From Neorhodopirellula pilleata (lineage in GTDB: Bacteria; Planctomycetota; Planctomycetia; Pirellulales; Pirellulaceae): 64,000 nucleotides of DNA. The number at the start of each line of letters is the position of its first letter. Position 1 is the stretch's first letter. Position numbers and translations under genes: made by a program. Positions 47,019 to 55,914 of this stretch are shown here, in pieces. Location of the stretch: contig NZ_SJPM01000012.1 in assembly GCF_007859915.1 (NCBI RefSeq), positions 155,052-219,051 on the forward strand, in the 5' to 3' direction. The notes beneath the pieces were generated by a model that saw only the letters and a list, made by a program, of their open reading frames with translations, was not told the DNA's origin and did not search any database.

Positions 47019-48850
47019 CAAATGGTATCGTTTAAGTTGCGTTTCTCGGGCAGCGCCGAGTCGGTTTCGACTGGATCGATCGCATCGGTGGTTTGATCGG
47101 TATCGCTGCCGACGGTTTCATTAAGCCCTGGCGTCGCGGCGAGGCTTTCGGTGCGTTCAATCACGACCATGCACATGTCGTCGAACTGGTCAGCTTTGCC
47201 GATATGTTTGAAAACATCTTCGACGATTCGTTGCTTGACCAACGTCGCGGCGACTTCTCCGGTACCCGGCATCGCGATCGTATGCCGAATGATGTCGCGC
47301 AGCGGCTCAGTGCCCCATTCTTCGTCGTCGGCGTCCATCGCTTCGTTGACACCGTCGGTGTAGAGCACCGCGACATCGCCTTCGAGGAACTCGCACATGG
47401 TGACCTGGTATTCCATCCCTTCGTCAATCGCGATCGGCAAGCCCGACTCTTCTTCACCGGGTTCGACGATGGTGCCGTCGGCCGCCCGACGAATGATCGG
47501 TGCCATGTGACCGGCATTGACGATCGAGACGAAATTGGAATTGGGGTCGATCACAACCAGCAGATAAGTCACGAATCGTTCGACGCCGAGCCGGCTCATC
47601 GAATCGTTGAGCCGTTCGATGGCTTTGGCGAGATCGGGCTCGCTTGCCAAGCAGAACCGGGTTTCGGCGGCTAACTTGGCCATGTACATCGCCGCCGCGA
47701 CGCCGTGACCGACTACGTCGGCGACAACCACGCCGACGCGGCCGTCGGGCAACTCGACGTAGTCAAAGTAGTCCCCACCGATGTGATTGGCGGCTTGGTA
47801 GAAACTTTCCAACCGGAAGCTCGGGACCTCCGGAGGCACCGACGGCAGGAACGCTTGCTGGACTTCGGTCGCCAATTTCAAGTCGACTTCGACTTCCTTT
47901 TGACGCAGTGATTGCTCGTGCAATCTCGCATTGTTGATCACGACGCTGGCTTGGGCCGCAACGCCGGTCAACAAGTCGATGTCCTCATCACGAAACTGGC
48001 CGCGGCCTTGAGTCGAGTCGATCTGCAAGGCCCCGATCGCTTTGCCGTCGCCGTCATGCAGCGGCGCGCACATCATCGATCGGATCGAAAAGTCGGCGAT
48101 CGACTCACTGCTATCGAAACGGCTGTCGTCCATTGCGTCGAGCGACAGGATCGTCTCGCCGGTTTCCATCGTCTTGCGAATGATCGTGCGGCTGATGCGG
48201 ACGGTCTCGGTCTCGTCCAGCTTGTTGCGAGTCTTGACCCATCGCGGGATCAAGGCGCCCTCGGAACTTTCCATCACCACGAAACCGCGGTCGGCCGAGG
48301 GGAAGACTTCGAACAAGCTACCGAGCACCTTGGGTAGCACTTCGTCGATCGAGATCGCGCCGGTCAGGTTGCGGTTGATCGCAAGCAATGCCGCCAGCTT
48401 GGCTTCCGGCGTGGCGGTCATTTTCAGCCCGTCGTCGCTGCTGCGAAATTCCACCTTGGACAGCCCGCTGGCGCTCGAGTCGGTCTCGTCGACCATCTGG
48501 ATCCCGAAATTGGAACCGTCAAAAGTCATCGCGCTGGTGCCGCGCGCAAACTCGGGGACTTGGTCGTCGTGGAAAACCAGTTCCACTTCGCTGATCCGGA
48601 TGCGGTCACCTTGGGAAAGAACATGAGGACGGGATAGTAGCTGGCCGTTGAGGAACGTACCGTTGCGGCTGCCAAGGTCTTCGATCGTCCAGTCCTTAGC
48701 CGCCCGGACGAGTTTCGCGTGGTAGCGGCTGACCGCACCGGCATCGACAACAATGTCGCATTCGGGGTGCCGACCGATCCGCATCTCATCCCGATCCAAT
48801 TCGAATTGATCCGAAGGGGTGCCGTTGATCGAAGTAGTCACATGTGCCAT
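47018..48850 (-). CDS. FHA-GAF-PP2C (SpoIIE-type) serine phosphatase
   Basis: The 610-residue protein joins three domains. FHA at about 1-95 (MRIGRHPECDIVVDAGAVSR, then LGSRNGTFLNGQ) reads phosphothreonine. GAF at about 150-315 could bind a small ligand. A SpoIIE/RsbU PP2C domain at about 340-560 carries GGDYFDYVELPDGRVGVVVA, VGHGVAAAMYMAKL and LYTDGVNEAMD, the metal-binding Asp positions. The layout matches RsbU-like phosphatases that control anti-anti-sigma factors. No STAS or anti-sigma gene is adjacent. Its stop overlaps the SGNH start, so signalling and hydrolase genes share one transcript. Confidence 0.92.
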   Translation of the reverse strand: MAHVTTSINGTPSDQFELDRDEMRIGRHPECDIVVDAGAVSRYHAKLVRAAKDWTIEDLGSRNGTFLNGQLLSRPHVLSQGDRIRISEVELVFHDDQVPEFARGTSAMTFDGSNFGIQMVDETDSSASGLSKVEFRSSDDGLKMTATPEAKLAALLAINRNLTGAISIDEVLPKVLGSLFEVFPSADRGFVVMESSEGALIPRWVKTRNKLDETETVRISRTIIRKTMETGETILSLDAMDDSRFDSSESIADFSIRSMMCAPLHDGDGKAIGALQIDSTQGRGQFRDEDIDLLTGVAAQASVVINNARLHEQSLRQKEVEVDLKLATEVQQAFLPSVPPEVPSFRLESFYQAANHIGGDYFDYVELPDGRVGVVVADVVGHGVAAAMYMAKLAAETRFCLASEPDLAKAIERLNDSMSRLGVERFVTYLLVVIDPNSNFVSIVNAGHMAPIIRRAADGTIVEPGEEESGLPIAIDEGMEYQVTMCEFLEGDVAVLYTDGVNEAMDADDEEWGTEPLRDIIRHTIAMPGTGEVAATLVKQRIVEDVFKHIGKADQFDDMCMVVIERTESLAATPGLNETVGSDTDQTTDAIDPVETDSALPEKRNLNDTI

Positions 48851-49175
48851 CGCAAATCCCAGTCCGAATCGAAATGATTTGAAGCGAGCATTCTAGCACG
48901 TTGGCAATCAAATGCACCGGGCGAACATTCGCGGAACTGCCGCAGGTCCCGCCGTAGCGAAAATTGCCAAGAGTTTCGGTAAGGACGCGTTCGGAAATAA
49001 CTTCCTGATTCCCTAACCCGACGCGTGACGGTCTGTTGATTGAATCGTTTAACGGCAAGCCGCAGGCGACAGAGTTTGAAAACGCAGGCGCCTGCGGCTT
49101 GCCGTTAAACGAAAACGCCCAAACGTGCACTCAATCAACACGCCGGTGAGCAGAGGATTCCTGGCGAGGGACTCA
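48851..49175. repeat. Intergenic region with a strong 23-bp hairpin
   Basis: CGTTTAACGGCAAGCCGCAG (from 49046) pairs perfectly over 23 bp with the arm at 49089-49111. It is bordered by TGTTGATT (49034) and AATCAACA (about 49133), the same edge as the repeats at 29931 and 40192. No gene is seen in this stretch. Confidence 0.8.
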
Positions 49176-49775
49176 TCAGCCGCTTGCGTTGCCCGAGCCG
49201 TAGATCGCGGGATTGAGCGACGGATCGTTGTACATTTTCATCTGACGATACGTTTTATGCCGCTTACGGCCGGCGAACAAATCGTCGATCAACGTTTGCA
49301 AACTATTGGAAAGGTCGGCGTGTTGAGATCGGCAAATCTCGATCCGCGCGGCGACTCTTGCCATGTGGGTGGCGTCCGCCTCGACCCGTTCGAGTTGCTC
49401 GGCGTAATGGTACAGCCGAAGGGCCATGATCGAGAGCCGATCGATCGCACTGCCGGGGGTCTCCGTGTTCATGGGCGCGGCCGCGCCAGTCGTGATTGCG
49501 ACTTTTGCTAACAAATCCGCGATGAAATCGTCGAGCTGTTCGATCGCGTCGTTGCGTTGTTGGTTCCAGCGATCGATTGCCCGCTTGACCGTAGCGATCC
49601 GTTCGTCGGTCGCCTCGGGGCTGCGGGCGAGGTCCTCCTCGTGCCAAAGCCGAAAGTTGAACTCGTGTTGTCGACACACGAGTTTTTCGAATTCGAATTC
49701 ATCCGAGTCGTCGAACGGATTGGTAATCGGTTCGCGATGCCATCGCTGGACGCACTCGACTTGAATTTCGGTCAA
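49176..49775 (-). CDS. DUF4254 domain-containing protein
   Basis: The 199-residue protein is mostly helical and fits DUF4254: FNFRLWHEEDLARSPEATDE, IATVKRAIDRWNQQRNDAIE, TPGSAIDRLSIMALRLYHYA, then a basic C-terminus KRHKTYRQMKMYNDPSLNPA. The function is unknown; in other Bacteroidetes and planctomycetes the family often sits near lipopolysaccharide or housekeeping genes. Here it is 31 nt downstream of ilvC on the same strand, so it is probably the last gene of the branched-chain amino acid operon. Confidence 0.85.
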   Translation of the reverse strand: MTEIQVECVQRWHREPITNPFDDSDEFEFEKLVCRQHEFNFRLWHEEDLARSPEATDERIATVKRAIDRWNQQRNDAIEQLDDFIADLLAKVAITTGAAAPMNTETPGSAIDRLSIMALRLYHYAEQLERVEADATHMARVAARIEICRSQHADLSNSLQTLIDDLFAGRKRHKTYRQMKMYNDPSLNPAIYGSGNASG

Positions 49776-49806
49776 CCGCGTGACCGGCGGCAGAGGACTC
49801 AGGGGA

Positions 49807-50811
49807 TCAAACCTCTTTTTCGTCGATCCAGCTCATCATGCGGCGAAGCCCCATGCCGACTTGTTCGACCTGGTGCAATCGTTCGCGGCGACGGGTGGCC
49901 TTAAAGAACGGGGCACCGGCACGGTTCTCGCTGATCCACTTCCGAGCGAATTCGCCGCACTGGATTTCGTTCAAAATCTTCTTCATCTCCGCCTTGGTTT
50001 CGGGGGTGATGATCCGCGGACCGGAAACGTAATCGCCGTACTCGGCCGTGTTAGAGATGCTATATCGCATGTAGCTCAGGCCGCCTTGGTAGAGCAAGTC
50101 GACGATCAACTTCAGTTCGTGCATGCATTCGAAATAAGCCATTTCGGGCTGATATCCGGCTTCGACCAGCGTTTCAAAACCGGCTTTAACGAGTTCGCTG
50201 ACTCCGCCGCAAAGAACAACTTGTTCACCGAACAGGTCGGTTTCGGTTTCTTCGGCGAACGTGGTTTCGATCACACCACCACGAGTACCGCCAATGCCCT
50301 TCGCATAGGCCAATCCGATTTGCTTGGTCGATTCGGAGGCTCCTTCGCCGAGTGCAATCAAGGATGGCACGCCGCCGCCTTTTTCGTACTCGCTGCGGAC
50401 CAGATGGCCCGGTCCTTTGGGCGCGACCAAGAGCGTGTCGATACCTTTGGGCGGTTCGATCTGACCGAAATGAATATTGAACCCGTGCGAGCACATCAGC
50501 ACGTTGCCGGTCGACAGGTTGTCACGGATGTGATCACGGAAAATGTCGCCTTGGACTTCATCAGGCAACAAAATGTTGATCACGTCGGCGGCCTTAACGG
50601 CTTCGGCGATCGGCATCGGTTCGAACTTGTGGGAGACGGCCAAGTCATAATTTGGACTGCCAGGACGCTGCCCGATGATGACTTCGCAACCGCTGTCGCG
50701 GAGGTTTTGAGCCTGAGCGTGACCTTGGGAGCCGTAGCCCAAAATGGCAATTTTCTTACCCTTGAGGTGCGACAGATCGGCGTCGTTGTCGTAATAAATC
50801 GTGGCGGCCAT
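49807..50811 (-). CDS. ilvC: Ketol-acid reductoisomerase (NADP+)
   Basis: The 334-residue class I enzyme has the Rossmann loop AILGYGSQGHAQAQNLRDSG (residues about 22-41). The C-terminal knotted domain carries the Mg2+/substrate residues (VSELVKAGFETLVEAGYQPE, then AYFECMHELKLIVDLLYQGG). It converts 2-acetolactate into 2,3-dihydroxy-isovalerate in valine/isoleucine synthesis. It lies between ilvN (55 nt upstream) and DUF4254 on the same strand. The specificity loop ending RPGSPNYDLA suggests NADPH but does not prove it. Confidence 0.95.
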   Translation of the reverse strand: MAATIYYDNDADLSHLKGKKIAILGYGSQGHAQAQNLRDSGCEVIIGQRPGSPNYDLAVSHKFEPMPIAEAVKAADVINILLPDEVQGDIFRDHIRDNLSTGNVLMCSHGFNIHFGQIEPPKGIDTLLVAPKGPGHLVRSEYEKGGGVPSLIALGEGASESTKQIGLAYAKGIGGTRGGVIETTFAEETETDLFGEQVVLCGGVSELVKAGFETLVEAGYQPEMAYFECMHELKLIVDLLYQGGLSYMRYSISNTAEYGDYVSGPRIITPETKAEMKKILNEIQCGEFARKWISENRAGAPFFKATRRRERLHQVEQVGMGLRRMMSWIDEKEV

Positions 50812-50865
50812 CAGTTTTAAAACCTTGTAAAGTACGGGCGGTGTGGAAAGTTATGGGGTGAATAC

Positions 50866-51387
50866 TTATTTGCCGGTCTTGGCGGCGGTTTGGCATCCGC
50901 TGCGGACCATCGCGATGCGTCCGGTGCGGACCAGCTCGCTGATTCCGTACGGGCGGACCCGTTCGATGAAGGCCTGGACCTTGCTTTCGCGTCCGCTGAT
51001 CTCGACCATCACTTCATCAGGACCGACGTCGACGATCTGGCCTCGGAAAATATCGACCAGCTCACGGATTTCCGCCCGAATGCTGCCCGCCGGGGCGGCC
51101 ACCTTGAGCAATAACAGATCCCGTTCGACGAAGTCGTTGGAGCTGATATCGAGGACGCGAACGACCGTTACGATCTTCTCGAGCTGTTTGCGGACCTGTT
51201 CCAGGACGCTATCGTCACCCACGACCACGAATGTCATCCGCGACAGTTTCGGGTCCTCCGTTTCGCCGACGGCGAGTGAATCGATATTGAATCCACGCGA
51301 AGCGAGCATACCGGAAATGTGAGCCAACACGCCTGGCACGTTTTGAACGAGTGCGGAAAGGAGGTGTCGGTGATTCGAGTTGGCCAT
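50866..51387 (-). CDS. ilvN: Acetolactate synthase small (regulatory) subunit
   Basis: From the ATG at 51387 the product is 173 residues; a longer upstream frame to 51513 lacks similarity and is rejected. Residues 1-80 form an ACT domain (HRHLLSALVQNVPGVLAHIS, then GFNIDSLAVGETEDPKLSRM), which binds valine for feedback inhibition. The second half matches the IlvN C-terminal domain (ERDLLLLKVAAPAGSIRAEI). The catalytic subunit IlvB is not adjacent. It heads the ilvN-ilvC-DUF4254 set. Confidence 0.94.
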   Translation of the reverse strand: MANSNHRHLLSALVQNVPGVLAHISGMLASRGFNIDSLAVGETEDPKLSRMTFVVVGDDSVLEQVRKQLEKIVTVVRVLDISSNDFVERDLLLLKVAAPAGSIRAEIRELVDIFRGQIVDVGPDEVMVEISGRESKVQAFIERVRPYGISELVRTGRIAMVRSGCQTAAKTGK

Positions 51388-51539
51388 GACGCAAAACGCA
51401 GCCGTTTGGCTGCAAAGAAGGGAGCGGGTCGCGACTGAAGGGCAGGCATGATAATTTTGACACCCTACGCTGCCAAGGGCTGCGCCGACCTCCGACACCA
51501 CTTCGTCATCCAACGCCCGGCTTAATCCCCCGATTCCTC

Positions 51540-52343
51540 ATGAATTTCCGTATCGATTTGCCGATTTATCGCGGTCCCATCGACTTGTTGTTGTACTTGG
51601 TCCGCCGCCAAGAACTGTCGCTCTCGGAGATTTCCTTGGCGAAATTAGTGAACCAATACATCGAATATCTCGACTTATTGGAGGAATTGGACCTCGGCGA
51701 AGTCGGTGATTTTGTCGATCTGGCCGCCACGCTGGTGGAAATGAAGAGCCAATCGGTGTTGCCCAAGATCGAAGACGAAGACGAGGAGGAAGTCATCGAG
51801 GAAAATCACGAATCACTCGTCGAGCGTTTGCTGCAGTACAAGGAAATTCGCGACGCGGCGTCGGTTTTGGACGAAATGTCGACGAGATGGCAAACCCGAT
51901 TCGAACGCCTTTCGGATGATTTACCCTCCCGCCGCAACGATCCGGCCGACCAACCGATCGTCGGGTTGGAAATCTGGGACTTGGTCAGCGCGTTCGGCCG
52001 AATCATGAGAGAATCAGCCGGTCCGCCGCCGACCGAGGTTATCTATGACGACACCCCGATTCACGTTTACATGCAACGCATCCACCAAAAACTTTCCGAG
52101 CAACCTCGCGTCGAATTGGTCGATTTGGTCCGACCGGGCCAGCACAAGTCGGCCTACATCGGCTGGTTCCTGGCTATGTTGGAACTGACCCGCCACCACG
52201 GAGCCGCCGTGACCGAAAACGAAAACGGAGACATCGAAGTCGTTCGAACCGAGCGTTACTCCGCTGAACTGAACGTCAATGAAGTCGACAACTACGCCTC
52301 CGAAGCGATCGAAAAAAGCAACATGCCCATCCGAATGAGGTAG
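51540..52343 (+). CDS. scpA: Segregation and condensation protein A
   Basis: The 267-residue kleisin has the ScpA N-terminus (IDLPIYRGPIDLLLYLVRRQ, ELSLSEISLAKLVNQYIEYL, LGEVGDFVDLAATLVEMKSQ). After an acidic linker (EDEDEEEVIEENHE), a C-terminal part follows. With ScpB it bridges the SMC dimer in chromosome condensation. The usual C-terminal winged helix is less clear here. scpB is not next to it; instead a heptamer array and an MBL-fold gene follow on the same strand. Confidence 0.92.
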   Translation: MNFRIDLPIYRGPIDLLLYLVRRQELSLSEISLAKLVNQYIEYLDLLEELDLGEVGDFVDLAATLVEMKSQSVLPKIEDEDEEEVIEENHESLVERLLQYKEIRDAASVLDEMSTRWQTRFERLSDDLPSRRNDPADQPIVGLEIWDLVSAFGRIMRESAGPPPTEVIYDDTPIHVYMQRIHQKLSEQPRVELVDLVRPGQHKSAYIGWFLAMLELTRHHGAAVTENENGDIEVVRTERYSAELNVNEVDNYASEAIEKSNMPIRMR

Positions 52344-52347
52344 CGCA

Positions 52348-52473
52348 TTAGCTATTAGCTGTTGGCTGTTGGCTGTTGGCTGCTTTCCTCTCGCCACTCG
52401 CCACTCGCTACTCGCTACTCGCTACTCGCTACTCGCTTCTCGCTTCTCGCAACTCGCTACTCGCCACTTTCTT
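52348..52473. repeat. Composite heptamer arrays: five TT(A/G)GCT(A/G) and eleven CTCGC-type units
   Basis: Five units of TTAGCTA/TTGGCTG type run from 52348 to 52382. After CTTTCCT come eleven units at 52390-52466 (CTCGCCA x2, CTCGCTA x4, CTCGCTT x2, CTCGCAA, CTCGCTA, CTCGCCA), then CTTTCTT. The last CTCGCCA ends 10 nt before the ATG at 52477. The arrays hold no stop in any forward frame. Confidence 0.95.
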
Positions 52474-52476
52474 CCC

Positions 52477-53316
52477 ATGCTCGAAAACGTTCCCGTCGCT
52501 TCCCACACCCACGATGGTCTCACCATCGAAGGCTATTCCCGTGCGGCGGTACAAACCTGTTGGCGTGTCAATGAACTGAAGCTGCTTTTTGATGTCGGTG
52601 TCCAGCCGTGGGATTTTATGGGGACCCCCACGATGTTCGTCTCACATGCTCACCTCGATCACATCGCGGCCTTGCCCGCGTACGTATCCCGGCGGCGGAT
52701 GATGAAGATGGACCCGCCGGTGATTTACATGCCTGACTCCGCCGTCGACACGGCTTGGAAAATGTTGCAAACGTTCCGTTCGCTTGACCGTGGTGCGATG
52801 CCCTGTGAGCTAATCGGTTTGCTCGGCGGGGATGAGACTCCGATCGGTCGCGAGCTTGTCGTGAAGTCCGTTGAAGTTCATCACACCATCGATGCACTGG
52901 GTTTCATCGTTTATCAACGACGCCACAAGCTCAAGCCGGAATACCTCGATCTTCCCGGCGAGCAGATCCGAGACCTGAAACTCGCCGGAACAGAAATCAC
53001 CAACGAGGTCCGCGTGCCGATCTTCGCTTACACCGGAGACACCGCCCCGAAGGGCCTTGATCAAAACCCCGAGTTTTATGATGCCAAGGTATTGATCAGT
53101 GAACTGACTTTCGCCGCACCCGAACACCGCCGCGATAAAATTCACAAACACGGGCACATGCACGTCGACGATTATCGAGAACGCAGAGATCAGTTTCAAA
53201 ACGAATTGATCATCGGTTCGCACGCGAGCACGCGGTACACGGACCCGCAAATCAAACGATTTGTCAAAAAGACGCTTCCCGATATGCTCGGCGATCGATT
53301 GAAACTGTGGCTGTGA
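52477..53316 (+). CDS. MBL-fold metallo-hydrolase (RNase Z-like)
   Basis: The 279-residue protein, starting at the ATG at 52477, has the metal motif HAHLDH in MFVSHAHLDHIAALPAYVSR. Later ligands lie in FAYTGDTAPKGLD and in LISELTFAAPEHRRDKIHKH, then HMHVDD. This is closest to RNase Z and related nucleases that process tRNA 3' ends, but the exosite is unclear, so I do not assign rnz. The frame is open upstream through the heptamer array to 52369. Its stop overlaps the hemW GTG in GTGA. Phosphodiesterase or hydrolase activity is inferred. Confidence 0.83.
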   Translation: MLENVPVASHTHDGLTIEGYSRAAVQTCWRVNELKLLFDVGVQPWDFMGTPTMFVSHAHLDHIAALPAYVSRRRMMKMDPPVIYMPDSAVDTAWKMLQTFRSLDRGAMPCELIGLLGGDETPIGRELVVKSVEVHHTIDALGFIVYQRRHKLKPEYLDLPGEQIRDLKLAGTEITNEVRVPIFAYTGDTAPKGLDQNPEFYDAKVLISELTFAAPEHRRDKIHKHGHMHVDDYRERRDQFQNELIIGSHASTRYTDPQIKRFVKKTLPDMLGDRLKLWL

Positions 53317-54488
53317 ACTCCGCTCCACCCGGCGGTTGGCCGACTCCGCGATCGCTTTACATCCACGTGCCGTTTTGTCGACACCGGTGCGGCTATTGCA
53401 ACTTCAGCGTCGTCGCCGGACGAGATGATTTGCAAGGTCGGTTCCTTCACGCCGCCGAAACGGAATTGGCGTCGATCGATCATCCCGCCGATGTTCCGCT
53501 CGAGACCGTTTACCTCGGCGGCGGTACGCCCACGCAACTTTCAATGCCGCGGCTCGAACGATTGATCGATTCCGTTCGCAACCGTTTTCAAATCGCTGAC
53601 ACCGTTGAGTTCACCGTCGAGGCCAATCCGGAAGACATCACCAACGTGTTACTCGATATGCTCGTTGATACGGGCGTCAATCGTTTGAGTTTAGGGGTGC
53701 AGTCGTTTGATAACGCGAAGCTGCGGCTGCTCCAGCGGGGACATACCGGCGACCAAGCGATCGACTCGGTTCGGCGCGCCTGCGAATCCATTGCGAACGT
53801 TTCGATCGATTTGATTTTCGGGACATCCGGCGAAACGATCGAACAATGGAACGAGGAGTTGCGGATCGCGTCAACGTTGCCGATTCGTCACATCTCGACG
53901 TACAGCTTGACGTATGAAAAGGGCACGCAGTTTTGGTCGAGGCGGCGCAGCGGTGAGTTGCAAGAGGTCCCCGAAGACACCGACATCGCGATGTACCGCC
54001 AGTGTCGGCGCAGACTGCAAGCCGCCGGGTTTGAACATTATGAAATCAGCAGTTTCGCCCGGCCATCGGCCCGCAGTCGACATAATTCGGCCTACTGGAA
54101 TGGACAGGGTTGGTACGCCGTCGGTCCCGGTGCGGCTCGATTCGTCAATGGAGCAAGGCATGTCAATCATCGCAGCCCGACGACGTACATCAAACGCGTG
54201 CTCGACGGCGGCGACGCGACGATCGAGACTGAAGTCATTTCCTTGGATCAACATGCCCGCGAGTTGGCGGCATTCGGTATTCGCCAAATCGATGGAATTG
54301 ATCTGAATGTTCTCAACGAACGGCTCGGATATGATTTCGCCAGTGAACTCCAGCCGATCATCGAGAGCTGTTTCACGCACAAGTTGCTGCAACATCACGC
54401 GGGCCGAATTCGTCTCACCCCTCGCGGACGACTGCTCGCCGACCGGGTGGAAATGCAAATTCTGGAGTGGCCTGAAAACCCAAAATAA
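53313..54488 (+). CDS. hemW: Radical SAM heme chaperone HemW
   Basis: The GTG at 53313 overlaps the preceding stop and gives 391 residues; a GTG two codons earlier is possible. The radical SAM cluster is C22, C26 and C29 in HVPFCRHRCGYCNFS. VYLGGGTPTQLS and TVEANPEDIT follow, then GVNRLSLGVQSFDNAKLRLL, the HemW/CPO-like pattern, and a HemW C-terminal domain. HemW binds and delivers heme; it lacks the coproporphyrinogen dehydrogenase features of HemN. No heme biosynthesis genes are adjacent. Confidence 0.92.
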   Translation: MNSAPPGGWPTPRSLYIHVPFCRHRCGYCNFSVVAGRDDLQGRFLHAAETELASIDHPADVPLETVYLGGGTPTQLSMPRLERLIDSVRNRFQIADTVEFTVEANPEDITNVLLDMLVDTGVNRLSLGVQSFDNAKLRLLQRGHTGDQAIDSVRRACESIANVSIDLIFGTSGETIEQWNEELRIASTLPIRHISTYSLTYEKGTQFWSRRRSGELQEVPEDTDIAMYRQCRRRLQAAGFEHYEISSFARPSARSRHNSAYWNGQGWYAVGPGAARFVNGARHVNHRSPTTYIKRVLDGGDATIETEVISLDQHARELAAFGIRQIDGIDLNVLNERLGYDFASELQPIIESCFTHKLLQHHAGRIRLTPRGRLLADRVEMQILEWPENPK

Positions 54489-54719
54489 GCCAATTCGTTC
54501 GACAATCATCAGGCTGCTTGTCACCATCGAATGACCGGGGCAGTCCAGAGAAAACCGAATCGACACGGACGTGACGCGGTATTGAGATGAAACAGTTGCT
54601 GAAATGAACTTGCCGTTTTGTGTGAGATAATTAAGAATTAGGCGTTTCCGGGAAGGACCGGTGTTTCCTGGCATCAAACTTCTACATCAACCCAATCCTT
54701 TGAAGAAACGGAGTGCAAC

Positions 54720-55160
54720 ATGCCCACGAAAGCGGACAAGCGGAAGAAGGAACTGAAGGCTTTCGCCAGGCGACGGGCCAGCCGTCCCGAGCCAATCGTT
54801 GTGGTAAGCGAGTCGCTGAAAGTGAGCGGTGGCGTGGAGAGGAGGATCACACGCAGCCATACCGATCTTTTGCAGAATATCGAATTCGTGCTCGTCGGCG
54901 CAGGACGCGAGCTACCGGAATTCGATGACCAGTGCGTCGAGCAGGTTTTGCGTGGTGCACTCAGTCATTACGAGCACGAGGATCCAACCATTCGCTCGGT
55001 TATCGATTCACTGGACGACATCCGCACCGCCCGTGGGCTGAGTTCGGATGATCTGTGGAGCGACGCGCTGCGAGTCGTCTATGCGTCACTGAAGCGGCAC
55101 AGCGAATGCCTGAACGGAGATCGAAGCTACCTCAAGTTCGCGGGCCAGTTCATCCACTAG
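54720..55160 (+). CDS. Hypothetical protein, 146 residues
   Basis: I do not recognise a family. ACGGAG 7 nt before the ATG and good codon use support it. The first 25 residues are basic (KADKRKKELKAFARRRASRP). After that an acidic, helical part follows (SHTDLLQNIEFVLVGAGREL, then DDIRTARGLSSDDLWSDALR). No membrane segment or signal is seen. It ends directly against the convergent FKBP gene with no spacer (55160/55161). Confidence 0.72.
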   Translation: MPTKADKRKKELKAFARRRASRPEPIVVVSESLKVSGGVERRITRSHTDLLQNIEFVLVGAGRELPEFDDQCVEQVLRGALSHYEHEDPTIRSVIDSLDDIRTARGLSSDDLWSDALRVVYASLKRHSECLNGDRSYLKFAGQFIH

Positions 55161-55697
55161 CTATCGCACGCTTTCCAGTTCGACAATGAAGTGCAAGTTG
55201 GAATGGGGCGGAATCGAACCTGGTGAACCACCTTCGCCGTAGCCCAACCGGGATGGCACCCACAGTTCGATCATCCCGCCCTCACCGACGAGTTGCATCC
55301 CCTCGGTCCAACCGGCGATGACATTTTTCAATGGAAACGTCGTCGGTTCGCCGCGTTCGTATGAGCTATCGAATACTTTTCCGTTGTTGAGCCAACCACG
55401 GTAGTGGACGCTCACGGTGCTTGAGGCGGTCGGTTTTTGCCGATCGGATGATCGCAAAATGCGATATCGAAGCCCTGAGTCGGTTACCGAGAACTCGGGT
55501 GCGGCGTTTGAGTCCATTCCCCCGGTGCCGGATTGGAGTTCGGCTTTATCGACAAAGGTGACCGGTTTCCAGGTCGCCTGTTGGGTCGGCGGCATGGCCA
55601 CCTCCGACGTGATCTCTGCGGTCGGCTTGGGCGTGGAGCGACACCCGGAAACAAGCAACGCGACACTGAATAAACTCCATTTCAACCAGCACTTCAT
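55161..55697 (-). CDS. FKBP-type peptidyl-prolyl isomerase lipoprotein
   Basis: From the ATG at 55697 the product is 178 residues. A lipoprotein signal ends in LLVSGC (lipobox, Cys near residue 19), and a Pro/Thr-rich linker follows. The C-terminal FKBP domain spans about 80-178 (STVSVHYRGWLNNGKVFDSS, then VIAGWTEGMQLVGEGG, then WVPSRLGYGEGGSPGSIPPH). It should catalyse proline isomerisation in proteins at the outer face of the membrane. A longer upstream frame to 55802 would remove the signal peptide position and is rejected. It shares its 3' end with the convergent unknown gene. Confidence 0.88.
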   Translation of the reverse strand: MKCWLKWSLFSVALLVSGCRSTPKPTAEITSEVAMPPTQQATWKPVTFVDKAELQSGTGGMDSNAAPEFSVTDSGLRYRILRSSDRQKPTASSTVSVHYRGWLNNGKVFDSSYERGEPTTFPLKNVIAGWTEGMQLVGEGGMIELWVPSRLGYGEGGSPGSIPPHSNLHFIVELESVR

Positions 55698-55914
55698 CGC
55701 CGTCTCCACATTCCTTTTTCGACTCCCAAATTGAACCAGTCTTGCCAAGCCGACGCGATCTTTCCCTCCGCATGACCGGGGTAAGCTAGCGAAATAAAGC
55801 ACACCAAGATAGATCGTAATTTTCCAAGCTCAGACGGATTCCAATGCATTTGAATGCGGTCGACGGCATGAACCGAAGCTCAGAATCATATTCCCGGAGT
55901 GATCGGTTATCGTG

